From the NCBI GenBank assembly GCA_963662155.1, contig OY759274.1, positions 37,246,965-37,310,964 of the forward strand: a DNA stretch of 64,000 nt. The letters are read 5' to 3'. The notes beneath the pieces are model-generated. The model was not told the DNA's origin and did no database searches. It saw nothing but the letters and a program-made list of their open reading frames with translations. Below, piece by piece: positions 58,156 to 64,000 of this stretch. Source of the DNA: Lamellibrachia columna. Lineage: Eukaryota > Annelida > Polychaeta > Sabellida > Siboglinidae. Position 1 is the stretch's first letter. Each line of letters starts with the position of its first letter. The position numbers were made by a program, and so were the translations under genes.

Positions 58156-60456
58156 ATGCCAACTGCAATCACGCTGCTGATACTTAGTTGGTTGCTCAAA
58201 ACCGCAACCGGGTCTTGTCCGGATGGGTACAACTGCCGTTTGGAACGGGAGACGTACATACTGGGATGTAGACCGTTTTTTGACCACCTGCAACTGAAGG
58301 CAGTGAACGGAACAATTGAGGATGTTCCAAGTAACGCGACCCATTTGAAGATAACGTGCACCAATCGACAGCTATTGGTGAAATTAAAGTTTGCCAATCT
58401 TCCAAACATCCGTAAATTGACGTTGGATAATCTCGACCTTGCTACGTGGGACGAAGACATGTTTCGAGGCATAGCAAACTTATCTGATCTGGTCATGACT
58501 AGGTTGTCTTGTAAGCGCTTCGAAAATGACTCGTTCAGTGGTTTGACCAATTTGCAATCTCTGGTGATAGAAGATTTTGCTAAACTTGAGTACATGCATC
58601 AGGATATGCTGAGACCTCTGGAGGCGTTGCGATTGCTTTCATTCCGATACGTTGGTTACAGACTCGATGCGTTGAAATACGAAGACTACGGCCGAGTGTT
58701 GGGAGGCATAAAGAGCACAAGTTTCGATACACTTGTATTGTACGCCATCCATTCAGCGCAACACAACGAAACACAGCTCAACTTAACCGAATTATTCAGC
58801 CATGGGTCTGTGGGTGATTCGCTGAAACATCTAGATATTGGCCGAAATAGCATTGGCTACATATGGGGCTCTCCTCAGACCATACTGCCCATGTTGGAAT
58901 ACATATCACTCAATGAAAATATCATTGTCGGGTCACGTGGAGCGCAATCTTTTTCACAATTCTGGGTGGAAATCCTTACACATCCTAGCTTACAATCCTT
59001 AGACATTATTGAAATGAATCGCATGACCAAGCTTCCTAGTGACGTGTTCTTTACTTTGAGTGTGGACAATGACTGTAGTCGATCTCTTAACGTTACGTTT
59101 GGTGCCAAACTACGGTCCATTTCTGTAAGAAATTCGACGTTTATTGGGAATTCCCACATCCCGGTGTTCAATATATGTTTATTCGACATGCTTCGAACTT
59201 TAAAATATATCGACGTATCTAATCTTCGTTGCACAACGTCGATGGCATCATCCATTTTTCAGATTTACTCCCTGGAATACTTTAATTTGCAGAATTATGA
59301 CTTGCATAGTATCCCTACAAATTTGTTTAATAAACTAACCGACTTGACGGTTTTACTTCTCGGAAAAAATGACATCGGAAATAGCATTGCCAACGACACG
59401 GAGACTCGCATGTTCAGAAACAACAACAAATTACTGACTCTCGACTTAGCTGCATGCAAACTGACACAAATACCTCCCAGGGAATTTTCAAAACTTCAGC
59501 AGTTGCAATATCTCAATCTATCAAAAAATGCATTACCATATTTTCGTGTAGACCTGCGCACACTGAAGAAACTCAGAGTCTTAAATCTGAGCGACAATAA
59601 ACTGATCACACTGTCTGCTAAAACACGTAAAGAACTCGATGAAATACCGAAAGTCCATGTTGACATCAGCGGAAATCCGCTCCGCTGTCTGTGTAGCAAC
59701 ACCGACTTTGTCACGTGGACTCATACATCCAAGGTGAAGTTTCTCAACAAGCATAACACGTTTTGTATCGACAAGGACAACTCGACGAATTTGCTCTTTC
59801 ACTTTGACAGTGAAGCGCTTATCAATGCATGTCGTCCAAACAATGGCTGGTATTTGACTGTCTTGTTGCCACTAGGGATTGTCCTTATTGTCATCTCAGT
59901 GCTGATCTGTGTGGTGTACAAGTATCGCTGGAAATGTGCATGTTGTTGCAGTCGCATACATGTATTTTACACGTCTTCTGATGTTCAACTGGAACCTGTG
60001 TTTTATGAACGCGACGCTTTCATCTGCTACAACTCGAGCGACAGGGCGTGGGTGTGTGACGAACTACTGAAGCAATTGGAAGACAATCATGTCTCGACAA
60101 TTATCCACCAACGTGATTTTCTGCCAGGTAGCGTTCTCCACGATGCGATCTTGGAGAGTATCAACAAGTGTCGGTATACCGTACTTGTGTTTTCTCCAGA
60201 TTTCCTCGTTAGCGAATGGTGTACCTTCGAGACGCATCAAGCACGCAGCCGCATAATCACTCAAGGTCGTGATGTCATCGTGCCGATTATCCTACGCGAG
60301 TTTCCCATGTCAACAGATATGTCACGGACACTCGTAGGTATCTTGGAGAAATCGTATTTGAAGTGGTCAGACAGCCCAGACGAACAGGTGGATTTCTGGG
60401 ATAAGTTAATAGCTAAGTTGAAACATGGTGGTAACATAAGACCACTGGAGATGTAG
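58156..60456 (+). CDS. Toll-like receptor (TLR4 of this cluster)
   Basis: 766 residues from the ATG at 58156. The frame is open further upstream to 58093, but that stretch begins with GTG and contains the predicted acceptor, so it is rejected as coding. Signal peptide (MPTAITLLILSWLLK), SCPDGYNC, LRRs, one LRRCT cluster (NPLRCLC) and a transmembrane helix at about 565-588 follow. The TIR (615-766) has DAFICY at 620-625, RDFLPG at 653-658 and FW at 747-748. It is the closest paralogue of TLR3: the segment from NDIGNSIANDTETRMF to the C-terminus is nearly identical, whereas roughly residues 255-390 differ at many positions. The TIR has one extra residue near 713. Expected role as for TLR3. Confidence 0.97.
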   Translation: MPTAITLLILSWLLKTATGSCPDGYNCRLERETYILGCRPFFDHLQLKAVNGTIEDVPSNATHLKITCTNRQLLVKLKFANLPNIRKLTLDNLDLATWDEDMFRGIANLSDLVMTRLSCKRFENDSFSGLTNLQSLVIEDFAKLEYMHQDMLRPLEALRLLSFRYVGYRLDALKYEDYGRVLGGIKSTSFDTLVLYAIHSAQHNETQLNLTELFSHGSVGDSLKHLDIGRNSIGYIWGSPQTILPMLEYISLNENIIVGSRGAQSFSQFWVEILTHPSLQSLDIIEMNRMTKLPSDVFFTLSVDNDCSRSLNVTFGAKLRSISVRNSTFIGNSHIPVFNICLFDMLRTLKYIDVSNLRCTTSMASSIFQIYSLEYFNLQNYDLHSIPTNLFNKLTDLTVLLLGKNDIGNSIANDTETRMFRNNNKLLTLDLAACKLTQIPPREFSKLQQLQYLNLSKNALPYFRVDLRTLKKLRVLNLSDNKLITLSAKTRKELDEIPKVHVDISGNPLRCLCSNTDFVTWTHTSKVKFLNKHNTFCIDKDNSTNLLFHFDSEALINACRPNNGWYLTVLLPLGIVLIVISVLICVVYKYRWKCACCCSRIHVFYTSSDVQLEPVFYERDAFICYNSSDRAWVCDELLKQLEDNHVSTIIHQRDFLPGSVLHDAILESINKCRYTVLVFSPDFLVSEWCTFETHQARSRIITQGRDVIVPIILREFPMSTDMSRTLVGILEKSYLKWSDSPDEQVDFWDKLIAKLKHGGNIRPLEM

Positions 60457-60611
60457 GTTCTTATGTTAATCGATCGTTCATAAGTTATGTTTTGTAGCAT
60501 TTCAAATTTGTTAATCATATATATTCTGCTTCTCGTTACTTGGAAATGCTTTAACATTCCCACGTGACCGTTCTACCAGTGGATAGACGCCTGGTGGAAT
60601 GTTGCATTTGT

Positions 60612-60853
<242 letters not shown>

Positions 60854-60859
60854 TATTAA

Positions 60860-60900
60860 TTATATTATATCAGAATGCATGTATGATATATTCAGTAACA

Positions 60901-60931
<31 letters not shown>

Positions 60932-61300
60932 TGACCACATATACAAAAGAGACGGATATGGATAGGGCACGTGTGCTGAATGTCCTCTGACGAAATGCTC
61001 AAAACAAACTTTCGCTGGACAGCGGACATAAGAAGAAGACGAGATCAACCAAAGGAAACGTGGAGAAGGACCGTGGAAATGAAAGCATGTGACTAGACAT
61101 GGGGCACCATCACCAGGCGGACTGCAGACTGACAGCAGTGGCTCTCTCTTGTGGGAGCCCTGTGTGCCTCCTAGGGCACGAAGAGGACTGAGTGGTTGAA
61201 TTGACATGTTGTAGATTTGCCTGATTGTAAGAAAGTGTGAACATCAAACATTATAAAACTTCATGACGCCCACTGGCACTACGTTACCAATGTGCTGAAC
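60860..61300 (+). mobile_element. LINE 3' fragment, copy beyond TLR4
   Basis: After an ACGC run (60899-60930), one frame reads IWIGHV, MSSDEMLKTNFRWTADIRRR, RDQPKETWRRTVEMKACD, TWGTITRRTAD and QQWLSLVGALCAS with four stops. It is the C-terminal tail of a LINE reverse transcriptase. Collinear with 43905-44570. Confidence 0.8.
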
Positions 61301-61359
61301 AAGTGTTTTCTTTATTACACACGCATTTATTATGCTCAATCCGATACAGAGGTGCAATA

Positions 61360-61560
61360 TTGTTTTCAAGAAATCTCTCGGTTTCAGTTGTATACAATTG
61401 TGGATAATGTTTTATCCAAGATGTGTATAGATACACAATAACGTTCTTTTTTTAACTATGACACGTCACTCAAGTGCATAGTTGCAATGACGCAGCAAAT
61501 CGTAAACAACAATGATGTTGACTAACCAACCAAACTTGTATACCACTCCGCAATTTTTAG
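61360..61560. repeat. Dispersed ~240-bp repeat, copy
   Basis: Same family as 4920-5165: ACAATTGTGGATAATGTTT, AGTTGCAATGACGCAGCA and TATACCACTCCGCAA. Confidence 0.72.
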
Positions 61561-61679
61561 TTTATAATTAAGTTGTGGCGGTAGTGATATGCTCAGTGGC
61601 ACCACTGTTGGGGAGATTGCTTGAATATGTCACACACTCCCCACAATTGGCGCTACTATCCATTTCACAACTGCCACAC

Positions 61680-61935
61680 AGATTATGCACATTTTTATTT
61701 CATTTGGTACATTCATAATTGTTGTCTAGATATCTGTCAGTTTCAACTGCCTACAATTGTGGATAGTGTTTGCATTAAAAATATGCTTAGAAACACAATG
61801 ACGTTCGTTTTTCTTTTAAACTATGTTGCGTAGTCAAGTGTACAGTTGCAATGACGCAACAAGTCGTGAACAACAATCGCGTTGCCCAGGCAACTTCTTT
61901 TTTATAATATTACTCCGTAACTGTCCATTTTGAAT
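61680..61935. repeat. Dispersed ~240-bp repeat, tandem copy
   Basis: Follows the previous copy in the same orientation: TTCATTTGGTACATTCATAA, ACAATTGTGGATAGTGTTTG, AGTTGCAATGACGCAACA and TTACTCCGTAACTGTCCATT. Confidence 0.72.
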
Positions 61936-64000
61936 TTATAATAAAGTCGTTGCAATTGTGATACGCTGGGTGAAGTCACTGTTGGGGAGTTTGGACGTGT
62001 CCAGTACGGACGGAACTATTAATTTACGTCATGATGCGGCCATCGCATACGAAATTGCCTGTGCGATAACGACTGAACTATTGCCTACGTTTTAAAGTGG
62101 GCAAGCGTGCATCTCCGATTTGAAACAATTATTATAATGGCAGACGAAAAGTTACGTCAAAAGTAGCGCACGTCGTGTACAAATGGTCCGTTCGATGGCG
62201 ACATAGTTGTTGTTTACGTCATCGTGCTTTGGGAATGTTACCACCAAAATTTAGCAAGAATTTAACAAGTGTATATGCATGTTCATATACGATTTATACT
62301 GCTATATCCCATTGCCAAAGATGCGACAGTCCTTTCTAGAATCCCGGCCCACCTTAAGTTCGCCGTTATGAACATGCAATATGTATAGTAACTAAGCACA
62401 ATGCATGCACAGTGAATAGTTTCTACGGAATATATTAAATTAATCATTAAACATATATTGTGTGTAATTCTTTTTACCTTTATCGGCGCTCGACTTCTCA
62501 TATTTAATTTTAAATTCGCAAGATGACGCCGCTAAATACAAAATAAACATGCAAATTCGAGCGCCGAAAAAGGTGATTAAAATTAGTTTTTACGCACATG
62601 TTTAATAATTTACATGTTCCGTACGTGTCTACTTGTTCCAAAAATATGCATTCTGCGTTCATAGTGCGTAGTGACTGTGTACTGTTTGGTGTTTTTTTTA
62701 AATCTGAAGAAAATGTTGCGCATGGGATCAATATTCGAAACAACTCAGTTACTTCAACTATCGAGTACAAATAAGTTGTTAGAAAAGTTGGTTTTAGTGA
62801 AAGACTCATAAATACCGAACGACTGTAAGATACGTTTCTCAAAGCGAGGCTAGCTCAGGAATTTGCCTTAAAAATCATATATGTAGATATTCCAGAAATC
62901 GTGATCTATGATAGCAAACAGTTGTTTTAGTAGCTTGGAATGCATTAACAAATAATGTTATTGGCTACACTTCAATAAAAGCTAATTATATTAGCATACA
63001 AGCCTCAAGCAATTTAAACTGACATTTCGCTCGGCGTGTGACGTCGGTCTGGCCAAACGAACATCAACCAACATTGTCATTCCATAGCAACGCAGAACAT
63101 CTGCGTACGTTGAAAGCTTACATGTTGCAGGCAAAATCTGGCGTGAGACGAAAACTACGCCGCGGTGACTATATAATATGCATTTTGCATGTTAATAGCG
63201 GCAAAATTGAGGTGGGCCCGGATTCTAGAAAAGTACCGGTGGGACATTTCTAATGTTTCACCCTTGCTGGCTGAACACTTCTTGATAAATAAATAATTGA
63301 AATCAGCTAACTTGCGTATAATTTTAGGCATTACACTCGTGGAGTGTAACCAAAGAGCCTTATACTGATCGGTATAAACATAAGCGCTTTGGTGTAACTG
63401 GAGTCTGACCCCTTTACCAGACGACAACATTCAGGTCTGACCCCTGATTTCCAAAGGTAAACCCTCTTCGCAGATGGAGGGGAAAACATTTAACTGAGAT
63501 TCGGGCACTTCCTGTTGGTTTCACGCGTGGATTTGTCGGCAAAATGTTACGGAGTGGTAGATGTTTATACCGGCTTTTGCCGAAGACACGAGGTGTATCT
63601 TTTGTCAGTAGAAAGAAAGGTATATATACATGTTACACTCGGGTTCTATGCACTAACTGACAAGCTCTATTTAACTGTTTTCCAAACAAATCGGCGGGCA
63701 CTGTTGTTGAACTTGCTTTGAATGAAATGAAGGTCACAGCCCGAGCGCGCACGTCTACTTAGCGGGTTTGACTAGGCAAAATATTCAGAGGCAGAACTGT
63801 TGCGTATGCATACATTTCAATCAGTGATGTAAGTTCGCGTGACTGGTTATGTTTAACTAAACCAACGCCTTCGTGAGATTTGTTGTATTCTGTGTAGCAC
63901 GACATGTTTACTGAATACTGTTGCATTCATTACGAATGACAGAATGTAAACATACACTGATACAGGTGTCGCCATCTCACTCAGATTGCAAAAAACAAGT
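61936..64000. other. Intergenic DNA to window end, no gene recognised
   Basis: Open frames reach at most 110 codons (62510-62842, minus) and contain no domain I know. An imperfect inverted repeat around TCGGCGCTCGA (about 62470-62492 and 62552-62575) may be a small MITE. A GTCTGACCCCT word is repeated at 63403 and 63433. Confidence 0.45.

Noticed and set aside
62469..62580. Rho-independent-like hairpin or MITE around TCGGCGCTCGA
   Set aside because: Arms are short and imperfect and no target duplication is visible; bacterial-type terminators are not expected in this genome.

Overview
The window is genomic DNA from an animal, most likely a marine invertebrate. The evidence is four long single-coding-exon Toll-like receptor (TLR) genes, long AC/GT, ACGC and AT microsatellites, and abundant metazoan transposons (CR1/L2/Jockey-type LINEs, a Penelope-like element, a Ty3/gypsy element, a Polinton/Maverick, hAT-like MITEs). 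There are no operons or bacterial signals. The phylum cannot be fixed from the sequence alone; the single cysteine-cluster TLRs fit lophotrochozoans or invertebrate deuterostomes.

Layout. 1-5.4 kb: repeats, two copies of a ~0.5 kb dispersed repeat and a LINE scrap. 5.4-7.8 kb: TLR1 (+). 8.4-14.2 kb: microsatellites, then a Penelope-like element with terminal inverted repeats, a GIY-YIG endonuclease segment and a nearly intact LINE nested inside. 15.3-17.6 kb: TLR2 (-). 17.7-28.9 kb: AT/TC microsatellites, a ~34-bp minisatellite, two MITEs and GTACT-rich hAT-like ends surrounding a minus-strand LINE. About 29.0-39.5 kb: duplication unit A, ending in TLR3 (+). 39.8-43.5 kb: a decayed minus-strand Ty3/gypsy element. 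44.6-51.0 kb: a decayed Polinton with ~0.5 kb terminal inverted repeats. About 51.2-60.7 kb: duplication unit B, ending in TLR4 (+). 60.7-64.0 kb: AT repeat, LINE tail, dispersed repeats and DNA without a recognisable gene.

The only intact host genes I can support are the four TLRs. Each encodes a signal peptide, LRR ectodomain, one LRRCT cysteine cluster next to the membrane, one transmembrane helix and a C-terminal TIR domain. Each has a splice acceptor just upstream of the start, so all four appear to have a 5'UTR intron followed by one exon holding the whole coding region. TLR3 and TLR4 sit at the ends of two homologous ~10 kb units arranged in tandem. Their pattern of similarity is mosaic: a diverged middle ectodomain next to almost identical last LRRs, transmembrane segment and TIR. 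The transposons account for most of the remaining DNA and mark differences between the two duplicate units.
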